Position numbers and translations under genes: made by a program. The notes under the pieces were generated by a model that saw only the letters and a program-made list of their open reading frames with translations, ran no database searches and was not told where the DNA came from. Shown here piece by piece: positions 18,030 to 30,105 of a DNA stretch of 37,044 nt. Origin of the DNA: Gammaproteobacteria bacterium (GTDB taxonomy: Bacteria > Pseudomonadota > Gammaproteobacteria > SURF-13); assembly GCA_003599485.1 (NCBI GenBank), contig QZKM01000024.1, forward strand, positions 1-37,044. Direction: 5' to 3'. The first letter of the stretch is position 1, and each line of letters opens with the position of its first letter.

Positions 18030-21000
18030 CGCAGTGTTTCGTGCATTTGCGCGTGCACAGCGAATATTCGCTGGTGGACGGGATCGTGCGCATCGAGCCG
18101 CTGATCGAAGCGGCGCGGGAGCTTTCCATGCCCGCGGTGGCGCTCACCGACCAGTGCAACCTGTTTGCGCTGGTCAAGTTTTACCGCGCCGCGCACCAGG
18201 CCGGCGTGAAACCCGTCATCGGCGCGGATATGTGGGTGCACGGGCGTTCTGCCAGCCGCCTGACGCTGTTATGCCAGGACCTCACCGGCTACCGCAATCT
18301 GACGCGATTGATTACGCGCGCCTACGTCGAGGGCCAGCAGCGTGGCATTCCCCTGTTGCACAAGGAATGGCTGAACGGCGCCACGCAAGGCTTGATCGCC
18401 CTGTCCGGCGGGCGTGAAGGCGATATCGGCCAGAGCCTGCTGGCGGGCAACCGCGAACTGGCGGGGGCGTTGCTGCACGAATGGCGCGCGCTGTTCCCGG
18501 GACGCTTTTATCTGGAGTTGCAGCGCAGCGCGCGTGAGGGTGAGGAAGATTACCTGCACGCCGCGCTGGAACTGGCGCTGGCTGGCGCAACGCCGGTGGT
18601 GGCGACCAATGACGTGCGTTTCCTCCGGCGCGAGGACTTCGAGACGCACGAGGCGCGCGTCTGCATCCACGAGGGGCGCACGCTCAGCGACCCGCGCCGT
18701 CCGCACCATTACAGCGAGCAGCAGTATTTGAAAAGCGCCGCGGAGATGGCCGAACTGTTCAGCGACATTCCTGAAGCGCTGGAGAACACGGTACACATTG
18801 CCCGGCGTTGCAATCTCACGCTCGATTTTGGCCGGCACCACCTGCCCGACTATCCAGCGCCCGGTGTGATGACGGTGCAGGATTACCTGCGCGCCCAGAC
18901 CCAGGCCGGTTTGCAGCAGCGTCTGGCGGAGCTGCCCGCCGGCGCGGCGCAGTCCGCCCAGCAACGCGCTTATCAACAGCGCCTGGAGATCGAGCTGGAA
19001 GTGATTCTGCGCATGGGCTTCGCCGGGTACTTTTTGATCGTGGCCGACTTTATCCAGTGGGCCAAGCAGCAGGGTATCCCGGTGGGGCCGGGGCGCGGCT
19101 CCGGCGCGGGGTCGCTGGTCGCCTATGCGCTGCGCATCACCGATCTCGACCCGATCCATCACGGTCTTTTATTTGAGCGCTTCCTCAATCCAGAGCGCGT
19201 GTCGCTGCCGGACTTTGATATTGATTTCTGCATGGAGCGGCGCGACGAGGTGATCGCCTATGTCACGCAACGCTATGGGCGCGAGCGCGTGGCGCAGATT
19301 ATCACCTACGGCACCATGGCGGCCAAGGCGGTGGTGCGCGACGTGGGCCGCGTGCTGGGCATGCCCTACGGCTTTGTGGACGCGATCGCCAAACTGATTC
19401 CGTTTGATCTCGGCATCACCCTGGAGCAGGCCTTGAAGGACGAGGCGCTGCTGCGCGAGCGTTATCAGAAGGAAGACGAGGTACGCGCGCTGATTGATCT
19501 GGCGCGGCGGCTGGAAGGCATTACGCGCAACGCCGGCAAGCATGCGGGCGGTGTGGTGATCGCGCCGAGTGATCTCACCGATTTCATGCCGCTGTTTTGC
19601 GAGCCGGGCGCGGAGGGGCGCGTCACGCAACTGGACAAGGACGACGTGGAAACCCTGGGCCTGGTCAAGTTTGATTTCCTCGGCCTGCGCACCCTCACCA
19701 TCATAGACTGGGCGGTGAAGACCCTGCATGAGCGCGGCGTGAGCGTGGACATCGTTCACCTGCCGTTGGACGACAGGCCGACCTATGACCTGCTTAAGCG
19801 TTGCGCCACCACGGCGGTATTCCAGCTGGAGTCGCGCGGCATGCAGGATTTGATCAAGCGCCTGCAACCGGACCGCTTCGAAGAAGTGGTGGCGCTGGTC
19901 GCGCTGTTCCGCCCCGGCCCGTTGCAGTCCGGCATGGTGGACGACTTTATCGCGCGCAAGCACGGCAAAAAGAAGGTGGAATATCCGCACCCGGAGCTGA
20001 TTCCCATTTTGCAGCCGACCTACGGCGTGATTCTTTACCAGGAACAGGTGATGCAGATCGCCCAGGTGCTGGCCGGCTATACGCTGGGCGCGGCCGACCT
20101 GCTGCGCCGGGCCATGGGTAAAAAGAAACCGGAGGAGATGGCTAAGCAGCGCGACATCTTCCAGCAGGGCGCCAAGGCGCGCGGGGTGGATCCGCGCGTG
20201 GCGGCGCACATCTTCGATCTGATGGAAAAATTCGCCGACTACGGTTTCAACAAGTCGCACTCGGTGGCCTATGCGCTGATCGCTTATCAAACCGCCTGGC
20301 TCAAGGCGCATTATCCGGCGGCGTTCATGGCCGCGGTGCTGTCCTCGGACATGGACAATACCGACAAGGTGGTGAACATGATAGACGAGTGCCGGGCGCT
20401 CAAGCTCACCTTGCTGCCGCCGGACGTGAACCGCTGCGAGTATAAATTCACTCTGGACGACGATCAGACGCTGGTGTACGGCCTGGGCGCGGTGAAGGGC
20501 GTGGGTCAGGCCGCGGCGGAGAGCATCGCGGCGGCGCGGCGCGAGCGTCCGTTCGAGGATTTATTCGATTTGTGCGCCCGCGTCGAGCTGCGCAAGGTCA
20601 ACCGGCGCGCGCTGGAGGCACTGATCCGGGCCGGGGCGCTGGACAAATTGGGGCCGGGGCGCGCCACGCTGATGGCCACGCTGCCGGAGGCGATAAGCGC
20701 CGCCGAACAGCGGCAGCGCAATCATAGCGCGGGTCAGGACGATTTGTTTGGCGAGGCGGCGCAACAGGCGGGACCCGCGCGCCGCTACGCCGCTGCGCCG
20801 GAGTGGAGCGAAGACCAGCGCCTGGCCCATGAAAAGGAAACCCTGGGACTATATCTCAGCGGCCACCCGCTGACGCGTTACGCCGGTGAACTGGCGCAGT
20901 TCACCACCTGCCGTCTGGCGGAGTTGGGCGGCTTTCACGGCAAGCCGGTCACAGTGGCGGGGCTGGTGGCGGAACTGCGCACGCTTTATACCCGGCGTGG

Positions 21001-21460
21001 CGAGCGCATGGCGGTGCTGACGCTGGACGATCAGAGCGCGCGCGTGGAAGTGGCGCTGTTCGCCGAGATTTACCAGCGCTACCGCGACCTGCTCGGCAAG
21101 GACAAGCTGCTGGTAGTGGAAGGCGAAGTGGCGAGCGATGACTACAGTGGCGGTTCGCGCATCACGGCGGAGCGTCTGTGCGACATCCATCAGGCGCGCG
21201 CCGTGTACGCCAAGGGTTTGTTGATTGAGATCGAGGGACAGGCGGCCGGAAACGGCCAGATTTCCGGTATTGCCAAAGTCCTCGCCCCGTTCCGCAACGG
21301 CGCCTGCCCGGTACGCATTCGTTACCAGAATACGTATAATGGACGGCAGGTAAACGCCGAACTGCCGCTCGGCGCAGACTGGCGCGTGCGGCCGGACGAC
21401 GACCTGCTGCAGCGCCTGGCCGCGCTGGTGGGCGAGCAGCGGGTGCGCGTTATCTATTAA
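18026..21460 (+). CDS. dnaE: DNA polymerase III alpha subunit
   Basis: Replicative polymerase of the chromosome. Start set at ATG 18026 ([20 protein letters not shown]), where family similarity begins; the frame is open upstream only through the rnhB repeat. It has 1144 residues, close to E. coli (1160). In order: PHP domain ([13 protein letters not shown]), palm with [17 protein letters not shown], catalytic Asp398 and Asp400 in [15 protein letters not shown] and Asp550 in [14 protein letters not shown], the fingers, a clamp-binding motif QDDLFGE near residue 904, and the OB domain ([20 protein letters not shown]). Overlaps rnhB as ATGA; accA follows after 12 bases. Confidence 0.97.
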   Translation: MTQCFVHLRVHSEYSLVDGIVRIEPLIEAARELSMPAVALTDQCNLFALVKFYRAAHQAGVKPVIGADMWVHGRSASRLTLLCQDLTGYRNLTRLITRAYVEGQQRGIPLLHKEWLNGATQGLIALSGGREGDIGQSLLAGNRELAGALLHEWRALFPGRFYLELQRSAREGEEDYLHAALELALAGATPVVATNDVRFLRREDFETHEARVCIHEGRTLSDPRRPHHYSEQQYLKSAAEMAELFSDIPEALENTVHIARRCNLTLDFGRHHLPDYPAPGVMTVQDYLRAQTQAGLQQRLAELPAGAAQSAQQRAYQQRLEIELEVILRMGFAGYFLIVADFIQWAKQQGIPVGPGRGSGAGSLVAYALRITDLDPIHHGLLFERFLNPERVSLPDFDIDFCMERRDEVIAYVTQRYGRERVAQIITYGTMAAKAVVRDVGRVLGMPYGFVDAIAKLIPFDLGITLEQALKDEALLRERYQKEDEVRALIDLARRLEGITRNAGKHAGGVVIAPSDLTDFMPLFCEPGAEGRVTQLDKDDVETLGLVKFDFLGLRTLTIIDWAVKTLHERGVSVDIVHLPLDDRPTYDLLKRCATTAVFQLESRGMQDLIKRLQPDRFEEVVALVALFRPGPLQSGMVDDFIARKHGKKKVEYPHPELIPILQPTYGVILYQEQVMQIAQVLAGYTLGAADLLRRAMGKKKPEEMAKQRDIFQQGAKARGVDPRVAAHIFDLMEKFADYGFNKSHSVAYALIAYQTAWLKAHYPAAFMAAVLSSDMDNTDKVVNMIDECRALKLTLLPPDVNRCEYKFTLDDDQTLVYGLGAVKGVGQAAAESIAAARRERPFEDLFDLCARVELRKVNRRALEALIRAGALDKLGPGRATLMATLPEAISAAEQRQRNHSAGQDDLFGEAAQQAGPARRYAAAPEWSEDQRLAHEKETLGLYLSGHPLTRYAGELAQFTTCRLAELGGFHGKPVTVAGLVAELRTLYTRRGERMAVLTLDDQSARVEVALFAEIYQRYRDLLGKDKLLVVEGEVASDDYSGGSRITAERLCDIHQARAVYAKGLLIEIEGQAAGNGQISGIAKVLAPFRNGACPVRIRYQNTYNGRQVNAELPLGADWRVRPDDDLLQRLAALVGEQRVRVIY

Positions 21461-21472
21461 AGGAATCTCTGA

Positions 21473-22435
21473 ATGGACCTGCGTTTTCTCGACTTTGAAC
21501 AACCCATCGCCGAGCTTGAAGGCAAGATCGAGAGCCTGCGCTCGGTGCAGGATGGCGGCAGCGCGAATATCGCCGAGGAAATCCTGCGCCTGGAGGAAAA
21601 GTGCAAGGCGCTGACCAAAAATATTTTTTCCGCGCTCAGCGCCTGGCAAATCTCGCAACTGGCGCGTCACCCGCAGCGCCCCCATCTGCATAAATACCTC
21701 GCGGGCTTGTTTACCGACTTTGAAGAGCTGCACGGCGACCGCTGTTTCGGAGACGACACGGCGGTGGTGGGCGGCGTGGCGCGGCTGGAGGGCAGGCCCG
21801 TGATGGTGATCGGCACGCAAAAGGGCGATGACACCAGGGAAAACGTGTACCGCAACTTCGGCATGCCGCGCCCGGAGGGCTACCGCAAGGCGCTGCGCCT
21901 GATGCGCATGGCGGAACGCTACAAGCTGCCGCTGCTCACCTTCATAGACACGCCGGGCGCCTATCCCGGCGTCGGCGCCGAGGAGCGCGGGCAGAGCGAG
22001 GCCATCGCGGCCAATCTGTTCGCCATGGCGCGGCTCAACACGCCGGTGGTGTGCACCGTAATCGGCGAGGGGGGCTCCGGCGGCGCGCTCGCCATCGGCG
22101 TGGGCGACCGTATCCTGATGCTGGAGTACAGCATCTACTCGGTGATCTCGCCGGAAGGCTGCGCCTCGATCCTGTGGAAGAGCGCCGAACACGCGTCCAA
22201 GGCGGCGGAGGCGATGGGCATCACGTCTGCGGCGTTGAAAAAGCTGAACCTGATAGACCAGATCATCGAGGAGCCGATGGGCGGTGCGCACCGTGACGTG
22301 GCGGATACGGTGCAGCGGGTGAAACGCGCGCTGCTGGACAATCTTGAGGCGCTGGAGCAAATCCCCATTGAGCAACTGCTGGAGAGCCGTTATCAGCGGC
22401 TCATGCGCTATGGGAGCTACAACGAATATACATAA
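21473..22435 (+). CDS. accA: Acetyl-CoA carboxylase carboxyltransferase subunit alpha
   Basis: With AccD, transfers the carboxyl group from biotin to acetyl-CoA, the first committed step in fatty acid synthesis. The 320 residues contain [17 protein letters not shown] at the N-terminus, the conserved block [20 protein letters not shown], and the oxyanion/CoA region [20 protein letters not shown] followed by [20 protein letters not shown] lies 7 bases before the ATG. It sits directly downstream of dnaE, as in E. coli. Confidence 0.97.
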   Translation: MDLRFLDFEQPIAELEGKIESLRSVQDGGSANIAEEILRLEEKCKALTKNIFSALSAWQISQLARHPQRPHLHKYLAGLFTDFEELHGDRCFGDDTAVVGGVARLEGRPVMVIGTQKGDDTRENVYRNFGMPRPEGYRKALRLMRMAERYKLPLLTFIDTPGAYPGVGAEERGQSEAIAANLFAMARLNTPVVCTVIGEGGSGGALAIGVGDRILMLEYSIYSVISPEGCASILWKSAEHASKAAEAMGITSAALKKLNLIDQIIEEPMGGAHRDVADTVQRVKRALLDNLEALEQIPIEQLLESRYQRLMRYGSYNEYT

Positions 22436-22446
22436 TGACATAAATC

Positions 22447-22567
22447 TGCTGCGCGGCTTTGATGCGGGTGCGTGCGGTGCTCGGAATGCGGGGTCGCGTA
22501 GCGACAGACTCTTACGTACACTCCGGTTCCTGTGCTCCGCCGCTCCCGCCTGAAAGCCGCTCGCGAC
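22447..22567. repeat. Long quasi-palindrome between accA and tilS
   Basis: The outer arms are 22453-22472 and 22541-22560, which match as inverted repeats at 16 of 20 positions; inner parts also correspond (GCGGTGCTCGGAA against GCGGAGCACAGGAA read from the other strand). A small perfect hairpin, GTCGC-GTA-GCGAC, sits at 22493-22505. The whole 145-base gap is filled by it and no gene is seen. It looks like a palindromic interspersed repeat; only this copy is in the window. Confidence 0.6.
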
Positions 22568-22580
22568 GATTTCTGTCGTT

Positions 22581-23912
22581 ATGTATAAAGTGTTTTTCAG
22601 CGCGGCGGCGTTACATGACGTGCTGCGCCGCTATCCCGCCCCGCGCCGCTACTGGGTTGCCTACAGCGGTGGGCTTGATTCTCACGTACTGCTGCATGCC
22701 ATGGCGCAGTTGCGCCCGGAATGCGGCGTTACAGTGCATGCGGCGCATGTGGATCACGCGCTGCATCCCGATTCCGCACACTGGGCCGGACACTGCCGGA
22801 CGGTATGCGCCGATTTGGGTATTCCCTGCCAAACTGTGCGTGTCCACGCCAAGGCCGGCCCCGGCGTCAGCCCGGAAGCCGCCGCGCGCCGCGCGCGCTA
22901 TCAGGCGCTGGCGGACTTGATGGAGCCGGGGGATTATTTATTGACCGCGCATCATCAGGACGATCAGGCGGAAACCCTGCTGCTGCAACTGCTGCGCGGC
23001 GCAGGCCCCCACGGCCTGGCGGCAATGCCGCCCTGCGCCGGATTTTCCCAGGGACGGCATGTTCGCCCCCTGCTTGAGTTCAGCCGCGCCGCGCTGCGCC
23101 GCTACGCCGGGGAGCACACGCTGCACTGGATTGAAGACCCCGGCAATATCAACCGCGACTTTGCACGCAACACGCTGCGCCATGACATCATGCCAGAGAT
23201 CAACGCACGCTGGCCCGCCGCCGCCGTTACCCTGGCGCGCGGCGCGCGGCTTCAGGCCGAGGCCGCAGAGTTGATGGACGCCCTGGCCGGACTGGACCTG
23301 CGCCAGGTGCTGGGCGCGCATAAAAATACGCTTTCCGTCACCCGGCTCAACGCATTATCCGGCGCGCGCCAGCGCAACATATTACGCTACTGGATTAAAG
23401 GACTCGGCCTGCCTCTGCCGGATTCGCGCCATGTGCAGCGTATTGTGCGCGACGTGCTGAGCGCACGGCCTGACGCTGTGCCGTGCGTACACTGGCGCGG
23501 GGCCGAGGTGCGCCGCTACCGGGACGAGCTATACGCCATGCCGCCGCTCCCGGCGCACGACGCGAGTCAAATCATCGCCTGGGATATGAAACAGCCGCTC
23601 ATTCTGCCATCTGGCCTCGGCACGCTCAGTTGCGCCCCCGATGCGGGCGGAGGATTGAAGCAAGCGTCATGCCGCGACGCCTTGGTGACGGTGCGCTTCC
23701 GCCGGGGCGGCGAGCGCTGCAAGCCCGCAGGCCGGCGCGAAACGCATGAACTGAAAAAACTCTTACAGGAGGCCGATGTGCCGCCTTGGCAACGCGCGCG
23801 CGTCCCGCTCGTTTATATTGACGGTCAGCTCGCCGCCGTGGCCGGCCTTTGGCTATGTGCGCCGTTTCAGGCTGAAACAGGCGAGCCTGGACTGCGGATT
23901 TCATTGTCGTGA
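22581..23912 (+). CDS. tilS: tRNA(Ile)-lysidine synthase
   Basis: Modifies C34 of the CAU-anticodon tRNA-Ile to lysidine so that it reads AUA and is charged with isoleucine. The N-terminal PP-loop motif VAYSGGLDSHVLL (Ser29 to Ser34) binds ATP, followed by VHAAHVDHALHPDS and TAHHQDDQAETLLLQLLRGA, both typical of TilS. The C-terminal domain carries VRFRRGGERCKPAGR, the tRNA-binding signature. Length 443 residues is normal. The ATG follows the quasi-palindrome and has no visible ribosome site. pyrG starts 68 bases downstream. Confidence 0.95.
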   Translation: MYKVFFSAAALHDVLRRYPAPRRYWVAYSGGLDSHVLLHAMAQLRPECGVTVHAAHVDHALHPDSAHWAGHCRTVCADLGIPCQTVRVHAKAGPGVSPEAAARRARYQALADLMEPGDYLLTAHHQDDQAETLLLQLLRGAGPHGLAAMPPCAGFSQGRHVRPLLEFSRAALRRYAGEHTLHWIEDPGNINRDFARNTLRHDIMPEINARWPAAAVTLARGARLQAEAAELMDALAGLDLRQVLGAHKNTLSVTRLNALSGARQRNILRYWIKGLGLPLPDSRHVQRIVRDVLSARPDAVPCVHWRGAEVRRYRDELYAMPPLPAHDASQIIAWDMKQPLILPSGLGTLSCAPDAGGGLKQASCRDALVTVRFRRGGERCKPAGRRETHELKKLLQEADVPPWQRARVPLVYIDGQLAAVAGLWLCAPFQAETGEPGLRISLS

Positions 23913-23929
23913 ACTGCGCTTTCTGGTAA

Positions 23930-26457
<2,528 letters not shown>

Positions 26458-26460
<3 letters not shown>

Positions 26461-26515
26461 TGGCTAGGGGCTAGGGGAATACACTCTACCCGTTTTTTCT
26501 CGCCACTCGCTACTA
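26458..26515. repeat. Inverted-arm repeat between kdsA and eno
   Basis: The left arm 26458-26474 (TAGTGGCTAGGGGCTAG) and the right arm 26499-26515 match as inverted repeats at 13 of 17 positions. Both arms are made of 7-base near-repeats (GGCTAGG / CGCCACT type). The kdsA stop TAG is inside the left arm. Overall design is like the spacers before uppS and lpxB but with another unit. The eno ribosome site lies just outside the right arm. Confidence 0.6.
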
Positions 26516-26521
26516 TTTTGA

Positions 26522-27874
<1,353 letters not shown>

Positions 27875-27880
27875 CGGCGC

Positions 27881-28153
27881 ATGAAAACTCTCAGCGCCCT
27901 GCTGCTGATATTGTTGCTGGGCCTGCAGTACAGCCTGTGGGCGGGGCATGGCGGTCTTGCCGGGATCTGGCGCCTGACGCAGGCCGTGCGCGCGCAACAG
28001 GAAGAAAACCGCGCGCTGCGCGAGCGCAACCTGGCGCTCGAGGCCGAGGTGCGCGATCTCAAGCAGGGCACGGCGGCCATCGAGGAGCGCGCGCGCAACG
28101 AGCTCGGCATGATAGGCAAGGACGAGACGTTCTATCAACTGGTTGGCGAGTAA
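27881..28153 (+). CDS. ftsB: Cell division protein FtsB
   Basis: Small bitopic inner-membrane protein that with FtsL and FtsQ links early and late division proteins at the septum. The 90 residues have one N-terminal membrane segment (residues 1-22, TLSALLLILLLGLQYSLWAG), then a leucine-zipper-like coiled coil (RLTQAVRAQQEENRALRERN onwards), then the conserved EERARNELGMIGKDETFYQL that recruits FtsQ. Its place between eno and ispD is the normal one. Confidence 0.95.
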   Translation: MKTLSALLLILLLGLQYSLWAGHGGLAGIWRLTQAVRAQQEENRALRERNLALEAEVRDLKQGTAAIEERARNELGMIGKDETFYQLVGE

Positions 28154-28194
28154 GCCGTATCCGTTGTCAGACACCGCGTTCAACAGGACTACCT

Positions 28195-28911
28195 TTGCGG
28201 GTTACTCGATATTGGGCGGTGATACCGGCGGCCGGCAGGGGCGCGCGCATGGGCGTGACCCTGCCCAAGCAGTATCAGCCGTTGTGCGGCAAGCCGGTGC
28301 TGCAACACGGCATGGAGCGCCTGCTTACGCATCCCGCCATCGCGGGAGTAGTGGTGGCGCTGGCGCCGCAGGACGTGCACTTTCCGGCGCTGGCCGAGGC
28401 GCTGCGTCATTACGGCAAGCCTGTTATTACCGCGCCGGGCGGCGCGGAGCGTTGTCATTCGGTGCTTAACGCCCTGCATAAGCTCGCGCAATCGGCCGCC
28501 GCCGATGACTGGGTGCTGGTGCATGACGCCGCGCGCCCTTGTGTGCGCAAGGCCGATATAGACAAACTGATCGCTGCGGCAGAGCGGCATACGGCAGGAG
28601 CGCTGCTCGCGGCGCGCGTCTCCGACACCGTGAAATGCGCCGATGCCGCGGGGATCGTGACGGCGACGCAGCCGCGCGAGACGTTGTGGCTGGCGCAGAC
28701 GCCGCAGATGTTCCGCTTGGGGCGGCTGACCGAAGCGTTGGAATACGTGATAAAAAATACCATCCCGGTCACCGACGACGCCGCCGCCGTCGAGGCGCTG
28801 GGCGAACGGCCGCTGTTGGTGGAGGGCCATGCGGATAATATCAAGATCACCCGTCGGGGGGATCTCGCGCTGGCGGAATTTTATCTCAAACAGCAGGGAG
28901 CTTGCGCATGA
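28195..28911 (+). CDS. ispD: 2-C-methyl-D-erythritol 4-phosphate cytidylyltransferase
   Basis: Third MEP-pathway step: forms CDP-methylerythritol from MEP and CTP. I place the start at TTG 28195, with AGGA 7 bases upstream, which gives (M)RVTRYWAVIPAAGRGARMG and 238 residues (E. coli 236). The frame is open much further upstream through ftsB, but only as a shadow. The nucleotide-binding loop PAAGRGARMGVTLPKQY, the DWVLVHDAARPCV motif and TQTPQMF-type motif (LAQTPQMFRLG) are intact. It overlaps ispF as ATGA; the two enzymes act in the same pathway, one step apart. Confidence 0.95.
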   Translation: MRVTRYWAVIPAAGRGARMGVTLPKQYQPLCGKPVLQHGMERLLTHPAIAGVVVALAPQDVHFPALAEALRHYGKPVITAPGGAERCHSVLNALHKLAQSAAADDWVLVHDAARPCVRKADIDKLIAAAERHTAGALLAARVSDTVKCADAAGIVTATQPRETLWLAQTPQMFRLGRLTEALEYVIKNTIPVTDDAAAVEALGERPLLVEGHADNIKITRRGDLALAEFYLKQQGACA

Positions 28912-29408
28912 GAATCGGCCACGGTTACGACGCGCATCGCCTGGCGGCGGGCAGGCGCCTGGTCTTGGGCGGCGTGACCATTCCTTACGAGCGCGGACTC
29001 GCCGCACACTCCGACGGCGACGTGTTGATTCACGCCCTGTGCAACGCGCTGCTCGGCGCGGCGGGTCTGGGCGATATCGGCAGGCACTTCCCCGACAGCG
29101 ACGCGCAATACAAGGACGCGGACAGCCGCGTATTGCTGCGCCGGGTAGCACTCATGCTCCAGGAGCACAATCTCGGCATCTCCAACATTGACTCCACCCT
29201 CGTGGCCCAGGCGCCCAGGCTCGCGCCTTACGTCGAGGCCATGCGCAACCTGCTGGCGGACGATTTGGACATGCACCCGTTGCGTATCAACATCAAGGCG
29301 GCGACCACGGAGGGTATGGGCTACATCGGGCGCGGCGAGGGTATCGAGGCGCACGTGGTGGTGATGCTGGAGGAGTTGTATCCGGGCGCAGCGGTCAAGG
29401 ATGAGTGA
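28908..29408 (+). CDS. ispF: 2-C-methyl-D-erythritol 2,4-cyclodiphosphate synthase
   Basis: Cyclises CDP-methylerythritol 2-phosphate to the cyclodiphosphate, releasing CMP. Start is ATG 28908 inside the ispD stop (TTG 28902 is also in frame but unlikely). The zinc site is visible: Asp8 and His10 in RIGHGYDAHRL and the later His in VLIHALCNALLGA. The C-terminal block INIKAATTEGMGYIGRGEG is typical. Length 166 residues, trimer-forming family. Last gene of the long plus-strand series; convergent with smr across a hairpin repeat. Confidence 0.97.
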   Translation: MRIGHGYDAHRLAAGRRLVLGGVTIPYERGLAAHSDGDVLIHALCNALLGAAGLGDIGRHFPDSDAQYKDADSRVLLRRVALMLQEHNLGISNIDSTLVAQAPRLAPYVEAMRNLLADDLDMHPLRINIKAATTEGMGYIGRGEGIEAHVVVMLEELYPGAAVKDE

Positions 29409-29417
29409 ATGCGCGAT

Positions 29418-29533
29418 GCGGCACAAGGAGGTGCCGCCATTTTCCAAACACACAAGTGTCCGGAAAATGAAGCAAAGCAAAAATCACATTTTTGCTTTGT
29501 GTGGCTGGAAAAGTCCTGGACGGACTTTTCCAG
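29418..29533 (-). repeat. Multi-hairpin repeat, copy B (ispF/smr convergent gap)
   Basis: Reverse-orientation copy of the element at 12991-13145. Read on the minus strand: a perfect 12-bp stem (29505-29533), a perfect 12-bp stem (29473-29499), a 13-bp stem with two G-U pairs (29439-29468) and a 7-bp stem (29418-29437). Across the core of about 80 bases it differs from copy A by about ten substitutions and one indel; several changes keep pairing. The final hairpin of copy A is absent. An extra 7-bp hairpin (29534-29554) lies between it and the smr stop. It may act as a terminator or 3' stabiliser, but no T-run follows. Confidence 0.8.
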
Positions 29534-29556
29534 CATCCTGCCAGCGGCGCAGGATT

Positions 29557-30105
29557 TCAGGCCGCGTGGCGCTTGAGTAATACGTACACCGCGCCCGTAC
29601 CGCCGTCGTGGCGCGGCGCGGAGCAGTAGGCGAGCACTTCGTCGCGTGCCCTGAGCCAGGCATCGAGCTTGCCCTTGAGCACCGGGCGTTTATGCGGTGA
29701 GCGGTGGCCCTTGCCGTGCACGATGCGCACGCAGCGTACCCCGCCGTTCTGACACACGGCGAGAAACCGGGCCAGGGCGGGACGCGCCTCGGCGACCGTC
29801 ATGCCATGTAAATCAAGTTCTCTCTCGATGCGGATTTGTCCGCGCCGCAGCTTGCGCAGCACGCCGTGTTGCAGCCCGGTGCGGCTGTACAGCAGTTCCT
29901 CACCGGTTTCGATCTCAGCAGGGTCGTAATCACCTGACAGCATGTCGTCCAGAACCTGCTGGTCGTCCAGAAGCCCCTGCCGTGGCACGGGCTTGGCGCG
30001 TTTTCGCGCCATAGTGGCTTTGTCTTGACGCAGCAGGGTGACGCGCTTTACCGCGTTGCGGAACAGCGCAACGTCGGCGTCGCTGAGTTCCGGTTTACGC
30101 GCCAC
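29557..30105 (-). CDS. Smr-domain protein (SmrA/YdaL-like, putative nuclease)
   Basis: A 182-residue protein with a C-terminal Smr domain: RELDLHGMTVAEARPALARF and the glycine-rich VRIVHGKGHRSPHKRPVLKG, followed by YCSAPRHDGGTGAVYVLL. Stand-alone Smr proteins of this group have been linked to DNA or RNA endonuclease activity; substrate here is unknown. The N-terminal half is charged and lacks a recognised domain. Its start overlaps the end of the GGDEF-EAL gene by 11 bases, so it is probably the last gene of the minus-strand cluster that begins with the barrel gene. Confidence 0.88.
   Translation of the reverse strand: MARKPELSDADVALFRNAVKRVTLLRQDKATMARKRAKPVPRQGLLDDQQVLDDMLSGDYDPAEIETGEELLYSRTGLQHGVLRKLRRGQIRIERELDLHGMTVAEARPALARFLAVCQNGGVRCVRIVHGKGHRSPHKRPVLKGKLDAWLRARDEVLAYCSAPRHDGGTGAVYVLLKRHAA

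Noticed and set aside
20849-22441. Very long open frame (530 codons) on the minus strand opposite dnaE and accA
   Set aside because: It is the antisense of two clear genes in GC-rich DNA, has no family-like motifs and is rich in His/Arg/Ala as expected from reversed codons.
29321-29536. Small minus-strand frame of 71 codons over the hairpin repeat after ispF
   Set aside because: A matching peptide can be read from the bamA-skp copy, but the two copies keep base pairing rather than the reading frame, so it is a structural repeat and not a gene.
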